DNA from: Lunularia cruciata
Lineage: Eukaryota > Streptophyta > Marchantiopsida > Lunulariales > Lunulariaceae
Length of the DNA: 64,000 nt
Reading direction: 5' to 3'
Assembly (NCBI GenBank): GCA_948567375.1
Contig: OX419759.1
Coordinates: 40,142,593 to 40,206,592 of the forward strand
In this document: in pieces, positions 11,557 through 24,900 of the stretch
Layout: every line of letters starts with the position of its first letter
How positions within the stretch are numbered: position 1 is the first letter of the stretch
Notes under the pieces: generated by a model
Told to the model about the DNA's origin: nothing
The model's input: only the letters and a program-made list of their open reading frames with translations
The model's database searches: none
Made by a program: the position numbers and the translations under genes

Positions 11557-11979
11557 AGCACTTTAGAGTCTATGTGTGACTTATGTGTGAGTTGTGCTTC
11601 TATAGTGTATGATGTTGACAGCAATGTATGTTGTGTAGTGATGTATATACAAACTACACTTTTAAGCTTAATTGAAGTGGAGTATCATGGAGCTACAAAT
11701 GTAGCATGTGAATCATTTTTGCTCCAAAGTTTAATTTCAAATATCGGTAGTGATGAGAGTGTTTTGATGTACATATATAATATTAGTAGCATCAAATTAG
11801 CTATTAATCTTGTGTTTGATGCTAGGAAAAAACATATTGAGGTGCATTATCACTTTGTTTGGAAAAGGATCTTTGTAGCAAAGATTGATCTTAGATACAT
11901 TATTAAAGGAGAGCATGTTGTGGATATCTTCACAAAAGCATTACCTAGAGATAAGTTGATTGATTTAAATATTATCTAA
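11557..11979 (+). pseudogene. Ty1/copia RNase H C-terminus
   Basis: Final part of a copia pol polyprotein. Visible: LLSLIEVEYHGATNVACES (usual form SSTEAEYxA), the conserved KHIEVHYHFVWKR and LRYIIKGEHVVDIFTKALPR, which are diagnostic for the copia RNase H end. Asp/Glu positions are partly kept (IYNISSIKLA in the place of DNxSAIxLA). It ends in a TAA at 11977-11979. Everything upstream of this domain is missing, cut off by the inverted LTR scrap. Confidence 0.85.
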
Positions 11980-12000
11980 GAGTATGAGATATTGAGTCAA

Positions 12001-12013
12001 GCTTGAAGAGGTA
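12001..12013 (+). other. Polypurine tract of the copia remnant
   Basis: GCTTGAAGAGGTA sits directly before the LTR start TGTTGATAAATC at 12014. Confidence 0.5.
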
Positions 12014-12300
12014 TGTTGATAAATCACTAAGCTTGATTAGATCAAGAATAGATACTCGCTAGAGTTGTTAGTGTAGTTATGTACAATCAATATAGTTAGT
12101 TAGAGAGTTAGCCCAAGATTAAGGTTTCATTGTTACTATCCCCCATATATATATGAGGGAGGCAATTTGCTCCATCTCATTCTCTTTCTTCCATCCTTGT
12201 CTACTTGCTTTGTTGTTTCTCTTCTTAGAGTGAATCCTTGTGTATTGGCAATTTACACTATAATGGTGTTTTCTCTTCAATAAAATTAGCAACTTCATAG
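12014..12300 (+). repeat. Copia 3' LTR (right end not certain)
   Basis: Begins TGTTGATAAATCACTAAGC, a usual copia LTR start, right after the polypurine tract. A TATATATAT box is at 12146-12154. The 3' end is not fixed; AACTTCA near 12297 is one possible CA end. Confidence 0.65.
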
Positions 12301-13308
12301 TTCTGCAAAGATATCTCTTTGTTAGGTTCTCTTGATTATTGTGACTAGATTGATATACAAAACATAATGCAACCATTATACAAAGAATGAAATAAAGAGA
12401 TGCATGTGAAATTGTGTCCTTTTTGAATGTTGTTTGTGAGAAACTTAACTAATATGGATGACTTGCCTGTAGATATAATTTGCTGCACTTTGGAGTTTTA
12501 GAGAATTGAAAGTAGACATAAAAATAAGCCTTTATTGAAGCTATATTTAGGAATGAGACCCAATTTTCCCATTGTTGTCATGACTTTCAACTTCAATCAT
12601 CACTTGTATGCAGATGATGTTTCAAAGCTTAGACTAGATAATTCCTTTCTCATTTATGTGGTGCAAATTTGGTTTAATTGAATTTAATGAGGTGATAAAA
12701 AAAGCATCTATCTTTATGTAATTGATCTAGGAAGCGGAACCATTGTCTTAATTTAAGTTGTTACTTTAGTGTCTTAATTTAAGTTGTTCCTTTAGGTTTC
12801 CTTAGAAATCTATGCTTCTTTGACAATGTGATACATAGAAGGTGATGTTGCACATTTATATATGTTAATTGGACATATTGCTTATGACAAATATTATTTC
12901 TTGTGATATCTTGGTAATGTGGTGATTCTAAAGTGCAAGGTTCCCAAGCACAAAGGGATCACAATGTCTCTTCTATTAAGGTATTGCTGAAAGTTATTCT
13001 CTTTTCCTTGGAAGGATCCAAGAACCATATAATTCCAAGATTGTGCGAGATCTTGAAAATAACGTTAGAATTAAGTAGTTCCTTTGATGGCTCTACTACA
13101 ATGTAAGTAATATAACTTGACAACTTAGACTCATTGGATTTTAAGAGTGTGTCATTTCCAAGAGTATTATTTCCAAGAGTTCCTTAGCACTATATTTTTA
13201 AAGATTATCTAGATAATGTAGGAAAGCTAACCAAATCATGGCTGATTTGCTAGAAAAGTGTGAGATTCTACTTGTAGAGCATCAAATTCATTTCCTTGAA
13301 ATTTGGTG
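12301..13308. other. Unrecognised AT-rich sequence left of D1
   Basis: No readable domain. It resumes at 16950 after element D1, so 12301-13313 and 16945-18295 were once contiguous. Probably very old transposon sequence. Confidence 0.4.
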
Positions 13309-13313
13309 AGGCA

Positions 13314-16300
13314 TTTGACAACATTGTATCATACTATTTATAATAAATTGGTAAAATATAGCTCTTTCCTATGGAGATATGGTTTAGAGATGGAAAAATT
13401 TGAAGAGAAGTGTCATTAATGTAGTTCTTTATTGTTTCTTCTTGAACTTCTTGGGCAAGAACCACTCCCAAAAGATGGTAAAGTCACTAATTTTGGCACA
13501 CTATGGCAAAAAGAAGATCCAAAGTCACTTCACATAAGCTAAGTTCCAATTAATTCTTGAAGGTAATGATCCATAAGCTAAGCTCCAATTAATTCTTGAA
13601 GGTAATGATCCAATCACTCCAAGGAAGATACTTCACTACAAATAATACAATTCCAAAGAATATATCCTACTCTTCCCTCAAGGCATAACTACAAAGGTGC
13701 TTTGCATTGGTGGTAAATCTGTGCTTTTCCTATTCTTTGGTAATTTTAACACTATAACTCACTTAAGACCTATAAAGGCATTGCTCCTTCACAATTACCA
13801 AGTGTTAGAGCCTAGCCACAAGTACTAGGGATCACACACAATTATCTACTTGAGTTCTTATTATGAAGTTCCTCACCACTACTCACCATAGAATCATTGC
13901 AAATACTTTGAATCATTTAAAGTGACAAAGAGCTCTTGCTCTTTTAATTTCCTCTCTTAAATGAAAAGAATGAATTATTTATTGTGACAAAGAGCCTTAA
14001 ATAGGTTCTACTTCTCCTAATCTAGGAAATTTGAGAATTGTAGAAGTACTAAGATTTATCAAAACTACAGTTCTTGCATCTAAACTATACAATCAAGATT
14101 TTTATAATCTTTTCCTAATTTGCCAAACTTTACACTTCTAAATACCTAACATGTATCTTTGGAAATCATTTTAATTCTTTCCAAAAAAACTCTATCTTGT
14201 CCTCTTGAAAATTCCCCTTTGAAGATTACAAAACTAAGAAGAAATGTACAACAACAAAGAATCTTCATTTAGGGAAGGATTCTTCATACTGCTCTATTGC
14301 AAAAAAACTTCCTTTGCCTATAGCTTCTCTTGAGAGGTTTTCATTTTTCTCCTTGTTATTTGTAATTTCTTGTACTATTATATCACAAGTTACCTCAAGC
14401 TTCCTATTTGTACATTCTCTTAACTTCAAGGATACTTGCTCTAGTTTAGAATCATCATATACTTGAGCACTAAGAGTTTGAGCTTGAAGTTTGAGCTCAT
14501 AGATCTTTGCCTTGGTGAGTTTACCTATTGCAGCTTCCTTTTGGACTTCTAATATCTGATCCTTATCTTCTCAAACTCTTGAGTAATCCTAGCCATTTCT
14601 TCCTTTGAATGATTATAAGCTCCACTAATTTTGCTAGTAATATCTTCCATAATCTTGGCTCTTATAGTGGTTCTTTTATCTTTCCACTCTTGTCGTTTTT
14701 TCTGTAGGGCCTCAAGCTAGATTACTACTTCTTTGTGGTATTCAGATATATTGAATTCCAAAGTAACAATGGTTTTATTAGCTATTTGTCTACCTACAAG
14801 TGTCTTCTCTTTGTCTCTTTTTTGTAGTTGTTCTTTGTAATCTTGTTGCCTTTGCTTCTCTTCTATTCAAAGAGCTCTCAATCCTCTCTACATTCTTTGG
14901 ACATCTTCTTCGTACATTTCTATTCTTCAATCAATGAGGTGTTATGTCTCTTGACCTTGTGGTTCTCTTGCATCATGGTATTTACTTTTCATGCATTTGT
15001 CTTTGTATAGTTATCTTACCCTTTCTAAGTCTCCTTGCATTTTGGTCACTTTGTACTTGTTTGTGTGCATATGCTTACAAATGAAGTGTAGTCCACTACA
15101 TTGGGCCATTCCTATCTATATTGAGGAAGTAACACATGTAATAACCTAAGAGTTGGTCATTGAATTTATCATGAAACTTAGCACATCCACTACATGTTGT
15201 GCTAAATAACTTCTACAAAGAAACTCTATCCCCTTCTTCTTCTTGGTGCAATCTGAGTTAGGTCTCTCATTGCTTTGCCTTTTACATCCACCTAGTTTTC
15301 ATTTTGAATGTCTCAGCTTTGTCCCACCTGAGCTAAACTTGTAGCCTCTTCAAGTCAAAGGTCTTCTTGATCTTAGTGTTCTTTGACCATTACTATTGCT
15401 TCTTCTTCTTTTCATACTTCTTCTAGTAGAACTAACTCCACTTTCTCTTGATAATCTCCTTCTTCCTCTAAATGAAACTCTGTTCCGTTAAAAGTAAGCT
15501 CTTCTTTTGCCACATTGTCTTTTGTTCTTCATCAATTTCTTCACTCTGAGCTTCTTCTTCATTGGAAGAAACATCCATCACCTGAGGATTTCTTCTTGCT
15601 CTCTTTGGTGGTCTCTCTACATTCTCACTAGTAGAGGGTTGCTTCTGCCTCTTAGGAGGTGGCTATCATTATTACCTCCTTCACTTCTACAAATTCAGCT
15701 GTTGAGAAAAACTTGGCATTTGCATTTTGATGGTTCTAAATTGTGGAGGGTCCTTTGGGTTGAGCCAAAAGTACTCCAATATAAAGTGAGCCAAAACTCC
15801 TCCTCTTATCTTTGCTTAGCAAATTTTCTCCATGTAGAAGTAAATTGCAAATGAAGCCAAGTAAGTAGCTTCACTATCCTCCTCAAGTTCCTAAATCATG
15901 GCTTGTTGATAGAACATGTAGGCCCAATTGATAGGTTCTCCCCTAACTAATTGCTCAAATAATTCTACCTGGTTGATAGTCAAGTAGATATTTTTTATGG
16001 TGTAAACTATCCTTATAATAGATTGAACAAGAAATCTATGAGAAAGGATCCTCATAAATATGAACCTTCCACCCATTACTAATTTATATCTTTTCTACAA
16101 AGGAATCCTAAATTATTGTGTTGAATCTATTTCCATATTTCTAAATTTTGTATCCAAGGTAATTGCCCCTGGAGGTCTTGCATCTATTTCAAGAACCATC
16201 CTCTAGTGTTCCTTTATCTAATTGTATGGATTCCTATGAAGATCCTTAGCTACTCTATCATTTATCCTTTGCATCTCTTAAATGATTATAGGAGAACCCA

Positions 16301-16944
16301 ATTCCTAATTTTAGAGTAGAAACATCACATGCTTACTCTAGAGTAAATCACTCCTAGCTCTCATTGCCCATTTGTTGAATTCTAGAGGATCAAAAAATCA
16401 CCTCAAGGATCTTCTTCATAATTACTTTGCTTTGGTTATATATTGCTAATAAGAGTTCTTCTTTGACAAAGAGAAATATCATTCAAGCACACTTCAAAAT
16501 AGTTACTGCAAAAATATACTAGCACAAGTAAAAACCAATCAATTTGCTATTAATTTTATAGATAGAGATTATTATGTTATTCTACTTAGTGTGCAAGACA
16601 TCTCCAAATATGAAACTCTCCAAGTGGCACCATCAACTTTGGGTGGCAGTTCTTTATCCCTACTAGCGGCATCATATAAATCAATGTATCGTCATTGATT
16701 CCAAAAATCTTCAACTACAAATATCTTTCATACTTGTACTCTTCATACTTTCCACTTCTTTAAACTTGACTTCTTCACGCCTATTACTTCTTTGATGATT
16801 TCTTCTTTGCTTCCAAACAAGCACACAAATGAACTCCAAAGAATACTCATGAAAAAGGTTTCTTATCCTAAACATGAAACTTCTTCAATCAAAAAGTAAT
16901 AAAATGAAAAAAATTACAAATTCTGCAAAAAGGTGTGCACTCCA
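13314..16944 (-). mobile_element. D-family element copy D1, full length with target duplication
   Basis: Complete on the minus strand: starts TGGAGTGCACACCTTTTTGC at 16944 and ends GTTGTCAAA at 13314. A 5-bp direct repeat, aggca, flanks it (13309-13313 and 16945-16949). The length is 3631 bp. There are no LTRs inside and no RT, integrase or transposase motif. Both termini match the C family. A 39-bp tandem pair lies at 13533-13610, near the 3' end. The coding content is a broken minus-strand reading related to the C-family protein. Confidence 0.75.
14480..16090 (-). pseudogene. D-family protein remnant (D1)
   Basis: On the minus strand, 16076-15891 reads VELFEQLVRGEPINWAYMFY, matching FFHKLFKGEPINWVRCFH of C1. 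It is followed by SEATYLASFAIYFYMEK, the counterpart of LPPHYIVPFAAHFYLEL. Next come a basic segment (PPKRARRNPQV near 15570-15610) and an acidic run (SSNEEEAQSEEIDEEQ). Remains of a coiled coil extend to about 14480. Many stops are present. It shows that D and C carry the same protein family. Function unknown. Confidence 0.55.
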
Positions 16945-16949
16945 AGGCA

Positions 16950-18295
16950 ATTTGGAAGTTATGGTAGATTTTCCATTTGGATTGCTTAGTGTATTGATTA
17001 TATAAATGTTTAGATATAATCTTCTATGAGAAGATGTAGATTGTGGACGTTTCGCTAATTTTTAACTTTGGAAATGTGAATGTTCTTTGATAATCAATGA
17101 GTACCTTTAAGGTAGATACTAAAAAGACTACTAGCATAATGGCTTCTTAGCCTTAGACAGCTAGAACAAGGAAAATCTTGAAGTTAACTTGTATGATGAG
17201 CAATATGGCCATATAGTTCTAAGAAGTTTTTTGTGTTCACTTGTGAGGTTGAGCTTCATAATCTTTTGAAGAATTTTCCTAAAAATTCCATAATATGGAT
17301 AATATGTGTAGGATTCTTGATGTTCACCCTATAGGGTTGAATCAAGGTTTCAAATACTATGTTGATGTAATAAATCTCATGGTTAAGTCAATCTTAAAAG
17401 GTCATCCAAATTTTTAAATGACATTCTTGACAAGGGAACATTTGATTAGTGTTGTATTTGCACTTTTGGTATTTTCTCCTTTTATTCATGGAGCACACAA
17501 ATTATGTTGCATCTTTCAATTTTTAAATTTTAGATCCCTTTGATTTTGTATATATTGGATAAACATAATAAATTCCTTGTTTCTTAAAATTTCAACTTCC
17601 AATAATTACACCCTAGCTACAGATAAAATGCTAAAATAGTACATTTGTTTCAAGGAGGACTAATATATCAACTTTATCACAATTTTTGGACAAATAGGAT
17701 TAAAATTTTAAACTTCAGGTCTAAAAATATGACTTTGGTTTATAGCCTAAGGGATATAACTTTCAAGTCAACTTTAGGTCTTGCACCCAAAAATAAGAAA
17801 GTTGAAATCTTTCATCAGGTTTCATACTTAAGCTTTAAGGTTGTCACATCTCATTATATTTATATTAGATTTCCCAAAGGCCAATACAATTGATACCTTA
17901 CTACATTATTCACAAAATTTTTCATCTATCTTCAACCAAACTTTGCCCACAAATGCCTTTGAGTTTAATCAACCAATGTAAAGGAATTTAGTTTTTTGCC
18001 ATGCACAAAAAGCTATAGTTAAATCATCTTGATTATCTTGGTTATTATTTTGATAAATAATGTTCTAAATTCCATTCTCTAAGTGAAATGTGAATCACTA
18101 TTGCTCAAAAAGTCATATTTTCTAGAAAAACTTCATATGGAGATACTTAATTTCAATCAAAATCCTACATTTTAGGCCTCAATACATTGCATTGGGAAGT
18201 CTTTACAAAAAACTTGCACAATCTATACATCAAATATTCATCATACAACCAAGTACTTAATCAAGAAACTAGAAGTGTCAACTTGGAATGCAATG
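16950..18295. other. Unrecognised sequence between D1 and D2
   Basis: AT-rich, no domain found on either strand; the right half of the sequence that D1 entered. The 82-codon open frame at 17645-17893 has no recognisable motif and is likely chance. Confidence 0.4.
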
Positions 18296-21200
18296 TGTAA
18301 CAACATAGTGTCAAAAAATTGCATTACATCAATAAGAAATAGGTTGTACTTGATAGGATACACTTTAAAAAATGAATAAATACAAAGAAAAGTGCCACAA
18401 ATCTCATTCTTTACTATTCCTTATTTCACCTCTTGGGCAGAAAGCAATCCCAAAAGAGGATAATGTCACCATGAAGGCACATTATAGAAAGATAAAGGAA
18501 GATCACAATCACAATCACAAAGGGTAAATCCAAACTAAACCCTAATAGTGATGATTTAGTACAATATGATGATGACTTTCATACAAAGAATGTTATGAAG
18601 AACCTTGTTCTACCTTTCCCAAAAGACATGCCTTCTTGTGAAAGTTCTTTGCTATAAGTATCAACCTTTGGCCTTGCTTCTATTACATATTCTCAACACT
18701 ACATGTCACTTAAGTCCTATGAAGGCACACCTTTAAGAGAATTGCACCATGATCAAACATACATAGTATTCACCATCACTCATTGCAAAGAATTGAGATT
18801 CCTTTAGGAATTAAGAAAGTGACAAAGAGCTCTCTCTCTCTCTCTTGCCTAATTCACCTTATGCTCCTATTGAATAAGAATGCACTTCAAATGATCAACT
18901 TAAATACCAAAGTAACTTTGGAGTTACAAAAACTAAGAAAACTGAGTAACTTTCATTTCATGATAATTATGAAGAAAACTAACTCCTCAAGTTCCCTTTG
19001 GAAATGTAATAATTCTAACTCCTGGTCTTCACACATTATGGTTCTTTGCCACTTTACATTTCCTATAGTCTTAAAAAAAATTTCTTCTTAATGCACTTAT
19101 TTTCACTTTTCATTTCTACGTTTTGGGTAACCCTAAACTGCCTTTAAAAATCAAGAAACATTGACTTTATTCAAATGTTCATAACTTCTGCTATGCTATA
19201 GACCTTCAATCAAGGCCATCTTGGACTCAATCCAAACTTCTTGCAAAGATTATTTCAACAATCAAATATTACTTGAATAAGACTTGTGAAAGTGATAATT
19301 TGGTCCATTAAATTAACTCTCCCTTCAACTCTAAAACACTTGGGAGTCCTAAAATTTCAAATGCTTATAAGTTTAGCTATAAACCATCAAACTTTGCAAT
19401 GTTGGTATCAATGGAAAGCCCTTGAAAAGATGATTATAATTTAATATAATTCTTCATTTGTAAATTTTACTATAAAGATACTAGCCCCAAAGCAAAAATT
19501 GCAAAATTCCTTTGGGTCAAGATTCTTTGTAATAAAGTCCTTAATGCTTTGGGCATTTGGCCAAAAAATTCCTTCATAGGAGAGGTCTTTGTACTTCCTT
19601 TAGTCTTTGGATTAGAAATCCTTTTCCTTCATCTTTGACCCTATCTTTGTCTTTGGTTCTTTTGATTGGATTTTAGAGTTCTAATACTTTGCTCTTGAGA
19701 CTTTGCATTTCTTGCCCAAATACAAAGACATACCCAAATTACTCCAAAATATACAAATTTCTTCCCAAAACGAGGGAAATTTTTCTCCTTAATTGTAGAA
19801 ACCAAAAGAAAGAAAAGAGATATCCAAAAATTCCATATTTCTAGATACCATACAATGTTCTCTATAACCATCTCTCTCTACAAATAAACTATACAGTGAG
19901 GTTTATAGATGGATTTATCAATTTAAGTCACTTACTTACACTACAAAAGCTAAGTGGCTTTCCTTATTCCTACCTCTTACAAATCTCTTCGAAATGAAAT
20001 CAAGTGGTTCCTTTCTAACTACCTTTTCTATGACACATCAAAGTCTTTAGTTATCAAAGGCAGTCTATATCTCTAATTTTGGTCTCATCTTTGCTCATTG
20101 ATCTACAAAAGCAGCAATAGAAATTGAATTTTAGCCAAAGAGTAGATATGATAGCTCTTTGCTTGCTCAAAGTTTTATCCAAAGTCTTCACCTTTTTAAG
20201 TGCAAGAGGTGATAATAAGTACAATTGAGTATAAGTAAGTGACAATTAATCTTAATTACTTGGGCTATACAAAAGAAGTCACTTCATGAAAGATTGAGGA
20301 AGTGATGAGAAGTTTGCAATCCTTTACTTTTGTCACCATCTGCATGGACTGAATGCTAGACACTTCAAATGCACAACTTAAATAGTTGAGTGCACTTGGT
20401 TATTATACTACAAAACTAACTAATGGTTGTAACTCAACCATCAAAGACTAAACTACTTAAAGTTGTCTAACTAACCATTCTGTTGGTGACAATTTTCTAC
20501 TCTTACTAATGATCCTCTTCTTCTTTATTTGCTATTAGTTATAATCTACATGCTAAGTCTCTTAATTCTAACTTCCAACTTTCTTTAATTTCTTTTGTCA
20601 ATTTCTATTGGTCTTCTACTTATTGAATAGCAACCTTCTACTATCATTTGTTGTAATATTTTTGTGGGTTGCACAGTATTCCAATCCATGAGTGCATTAT
20701 CCATATTCTCAATAATTTTTAATTGGAACATTGCCATCTCTAGCAACTCATGGTACCCATTTCTTTCTGATTTCTTTTTGGTTATTTTGGGGTGTGATTT
20801 GACCTTTCTTATCTTAATGGTTGTCAAGGATTATTCCTACCTAACCACTCTTCTTCCCTCTCCTCCAATTTACTTAGAAAAACTTGCCACACACACAATT
20901 TGGTTTTTATGCTAGCCAACTCCTCTTCTTGTTCCATAAATCACTTATGTGGATCTTCCTTTAAGTCTAATTTGGGCTGCAGTTCTCTTCTCTACTCTTC
21001 CATTGCTTCTAATTCTTGTTCAACACTGAAATGATGCATGTATTTTTGCAATTCTTCTTCTAGGTATCTTCTATGATTGAATTGGTTATATGCTTCATTT
21101 CAAGGTAGTCTTGCTAAGACTTAACAAGCTTAGCATCCAAGACATTCTTCTCTCTTTGGATTTCAATAATCATCTACACTTTCTCCTCATTCTCCTTTCA

Positions 21201-21868
21201 ATACTCACCTAATTCCAACTTTACCCAACTTTCTTGCATTACAAGTTTGTGTTTGTTTTGTAATTGTACAAAGTGAAGTGCATCTTCTTCACAAGATGAA
21301 CAATGTCATGGAAATTTTTTATATACTATAGGAAAATTGAATCTACAAAACCTAAATTAGAAGAAGAACTATCCTCACAATCTTTATCTAGGATAGTCCC
21401 AATTTTGGTTCTACCCAACAATGTTTCTATCTCAAGCACTATTTTGGGTGTTGTTGGTTCATCTAAGATTGGAATCACTACTTCCACTCCATATGGTTTA
21501 GTAACTTCTACTCCTCTTGAGGCATCTCAAGTGGATACTTCAAGTTGCTTGGTTGAGATGACTTCCTTTTCTCCTCCAAGTTCATATTTCACTTCTCTTG
21601 ACTCAAATGACAGCACAATGTTCTCCACCATGCTCTTCTTCTTCATCATCTTCTAATGCTCAAGTTGCACTCCATTGGTAGTTTTAGCAGTAAGTTTATG
21701 TTTTTTCTTCTTGTAGGAGGAATGCTTTGCACTTTTAACTCCTCTAGTACAACTGACTTGCCTATTCTTACAAAATGCTAGTTTTATCCTGGATGGCATT
21801 CAATCTGTCAAGTCAAATTGGTGAGCAAGCATACTTGTTTGGTGGAGGAAAGTGATGTTTAAAGAGCA
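18296..21868 (-). mobile_element. D-family element copy D2, 5' truncated, minus strand
   Basis: The 3' terminus (TTGTTACA on the minus strand, at 18296) aligns with the ends of C1 and D1. Shared landmarks are GCCCAAGAGG near 18430 and the gtgacaaagagctc string near 18820, also in D1 (13920) and D3 (24875). The coding part (about 20100-21860) is badly decayed, but FVRIGKSVVLEELKV near 21760 aligns with FLSIGKFVRVKKVTLV of D3. The first 1.2 kb or so is missing: D2 stops where the D-type 5' end in the other orientation begins. An extra AT-rich stretch around 18900-20050 has no counterpart I could align. Confidence 0.55.
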
Positions 21869-21869
21869 C

Positions 21870-21992
21870 TATGGTGCACATCTTTTTGGAAAAATTTGTA
21901 ATTTTGTTTCATTTTAATACTTTTTCACACTATAGTGCACACCTTTTTGCAAAAGTTGTAATTTTGTTTCTTTTTATTACTTTTTGATAGAC
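21870..21992 (+). repeat. Tandem pair of the D-family 5' terminus (61 bp)
   Basis: TATGGTGCACATCTTTTTGG at 21870 and TATAGTGCACACCTTTTTGC at 21931 head two consecutive 61-bp units, both running through GTAATTTTGTTTC. Only the second continues into element D3. Confidence 0.7.
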
Positions 21993-24900
21993 AAGCAAGA
22001 TAGTTTCATGTTTAGAAGAAGAACCTTCTCTCATAAGTTTTTTTTATAGTTCATTAGTATGCCTATTTGAAACTAAAAAATACATCATCCAAGAGAGAAC
22101 AAGTATGAAGAAGTCAAGTCTAGAGAAGGAGTAAGTACAAAGAGTATAAATACAAATAATCTTTGTAGTTGAAGATTTTTGGAATCAATGACCGTGCACT
22201 GATTTAAACAATGCCACCAAGAGGGATGAATAACTGCTGCCAAAATCAGATGGCACCACTTGAAGATTTCACATGTGTAAAGAGTGATATCTCACACAAT
22301 GAAGACAAGTACACAAAAAACCTTGGCTATAAAATTGTAGAATGATTAATTTCCTTTTTTGCCAATATGTTTTTGTGAGTGCTTCAGTGATACTTCTTTT
22401 TGTAGTTGTTGTCTCTTTGTCAAAGAAGAACCCTTGTTAGCAATATAGCCATAGCAAAGAAAAATGAGGAAGATCTCTGAGGTGATCCTTCAATCCTCAA
22501 GAATCAACAAATGTGCAATGAGAGCTAGGAGTGATATACTCCAAAGTAAGCACTTGAAGTTTCTACTCTAGAATTTGGAATTGGATTCTCCCATGGAATT
22601 CAAGAGATGTGGAAAATAATTGAGAAATCAATGAGGATTGTTGTGTGAACCCTTACAATTGGACAAAGGAGCACTAGAATATGGTTCTCAAGGCAGATTC
22701 ATGACCTACAAAGGTGATGACCCTAGATACTAAATTTTGAAGGAAGGGTGGAATTTGACACAATGATCAAGATTCCTTTGTAGAGAAGAGGTCAAAGAAT
22801 AATGGATGAAGATTTTATATTATAAGGATCTTGCTCTTAGATTTCTTGTATAGTCTATTACTAGCCTATTTTTCCCGAAGCAAACTATCTACCTGAATAT
22901 TAATCCAACAATTATTTAAGGGAGAACTGCTTCATGATTAAGGAACTTGAGGAGTATGGTGGAGCTACTTACATGGCTCCATTTGTAATTCAGTTCTATA
23001 TGGAAGTGAATTTTCTAAGTAAAGATGAGAGGAGGAGGTTTGGCTCTCACTTTATATAAGAGGAGTACTTCTTGGCTCAATCAAAAGGACACTCCATGAT
23101 CAAAAATCACCAAGATGAAAATGGCAGTTTCCTCTCAATAGGAAAATTTGTGAGAGTGAAAAAAGTGACATTGGTATCCAACTACAAGAAGAAAAAGCAA
23201 CCCTCTAACAATGCAAACATAGAGGGACCAAAGAGAGCAAGAAGAAATCCTCAAGTGGGGATGTTGAAGAAGCTAAGGATGAAGAAATAGAAGATGATGT
23301 AGTAGAAGAAGATCTTACTTTGTACAAAACCAAGTTGCAACTAGAGGAAAAAAGGCCACAATCAAGAAGAAGAGGAGACAATTACTCTTGTAGAAGAATA
23401 AGAAATAGTGTTCAAAGAACACCAAGATCAAGAAGACCTTTGACTAGAAGAGCCTACAAGTTCAACTCAAGTGAGACCAAGCAAGGAAACTCAAGATGAG
23501 GACCAGGTAGATATGGAAGGCAAAATAGAGGAGACCACACTTGCATTGCACCAACAAAAAGAAGGAAGACAAAGTCTCTTCACATAAGCAATTTCAACAC
23601 CACCTTTAGTGGATGTGGCAGCTTTCCTAGTAAATTCAGTTAGATTATGTTCTTGTAGATGATACTCTCTTATAGAGACAAGTGGCTTGATGCAATGAAC
23701 TACACTTCATTAGTAAAATGCATGCACACAAATGAGTATCTAGTGAAAGTAGAGATGGGCAAGGAAAAGGAAAGCATGGAGAAGGTGAAAAACTTATACA
23801 AGGAAGAGTGTTAGAGAGGGAACACCCTATTATAGAAGACTTGAAGAGGGAGAAAGCCTTAGTAGAAGATATCAAGAGAAAGAGAATCAGAAGCTATAGG
23901 AGGAACTAAGTGCTCTCCAAACTATGAGTAAACAATAGAAGGATTGTTACAAAGTAGAAGTTCAGACCAAAGTTAATCTCATTAGTAAGTTACAACAGGA
24001 CCTGTAGCAAGAAAAGGCAAGAAGTATACTCAAGAATTTATCTTAGAGGAATACAAGCAGGGAATCAGCATAAGGCTTGAGGCCTTGCAAAATGAACTTC
24101 AAGAGAGAAAGATAAAAAAATCGCTGTAAGAGCCAAGATGATGAAAGTAATTACCAATGAAATAAGGGATGCTAATAATCATTCACAGGAAGGAATGGTT
24201 AGGATTACTCTAGAGTTAAGAAAAGATTAGGGATCAAATGTTAGAACTCCATGAGGAAGTTGCAATAGGCAAACTCACCAAAAATAGACCCTTGAGCTAA
24301 AACTTAAAGCCTAGACTCTTAATGCTCCAATATATGATGATCCCAAACAAGAGAAAGTATCCTTGAAGTTAGGAGGACATACAAATCTGAAGCTTTAGGA
24401 AACTTGTGATACAATAGTACCAGAAATCATAGATTACAAGGAGAGAACTGAAAACCTCATTAGTAAAGCTATAGGTGAAGGTAGTTCTTTGTAATAGAGT
24501 AGTATGAAGAAGTAATAAGGATCCTTCACTGAATGAAGATTCTTTGTGGTTGAAAATTTCTTCCTAATTACATAATATTTGAGTTGGATTCCAAAGAAGA
24601 CAAGATAGAGTTTTTTTGGAGAGACTAAAATGCTTTCCCAAGACATGTATTAGTTATTCAACAATGTACATAGTAGAATATTAGGATCAGATTGGACAAT
24701 ATAATCTCAATTGTATAGTCTAAATGCAAGAAGTGTAGATTTGATAGATTTTAGCACTTTTGCAGCCATGAGATTTCCTAGGTTAGGAGTGGCATAGTCT
24801 GTTTAAGACTTTTTTTCATTGTAAATATTCTTTTAGTCTATATAAGACAATAAGGTGAAAGAGAGAGAGCTCTTTGTCACTTTTGCTGAACTCCAAGTAT

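Noticed and set aside
11518..11640. Start of the copia reading taken as a gene start
   Set aside because: The first 40 or so codons lie partly in the F-type LTR scrap; copia homology begins only near 11630.
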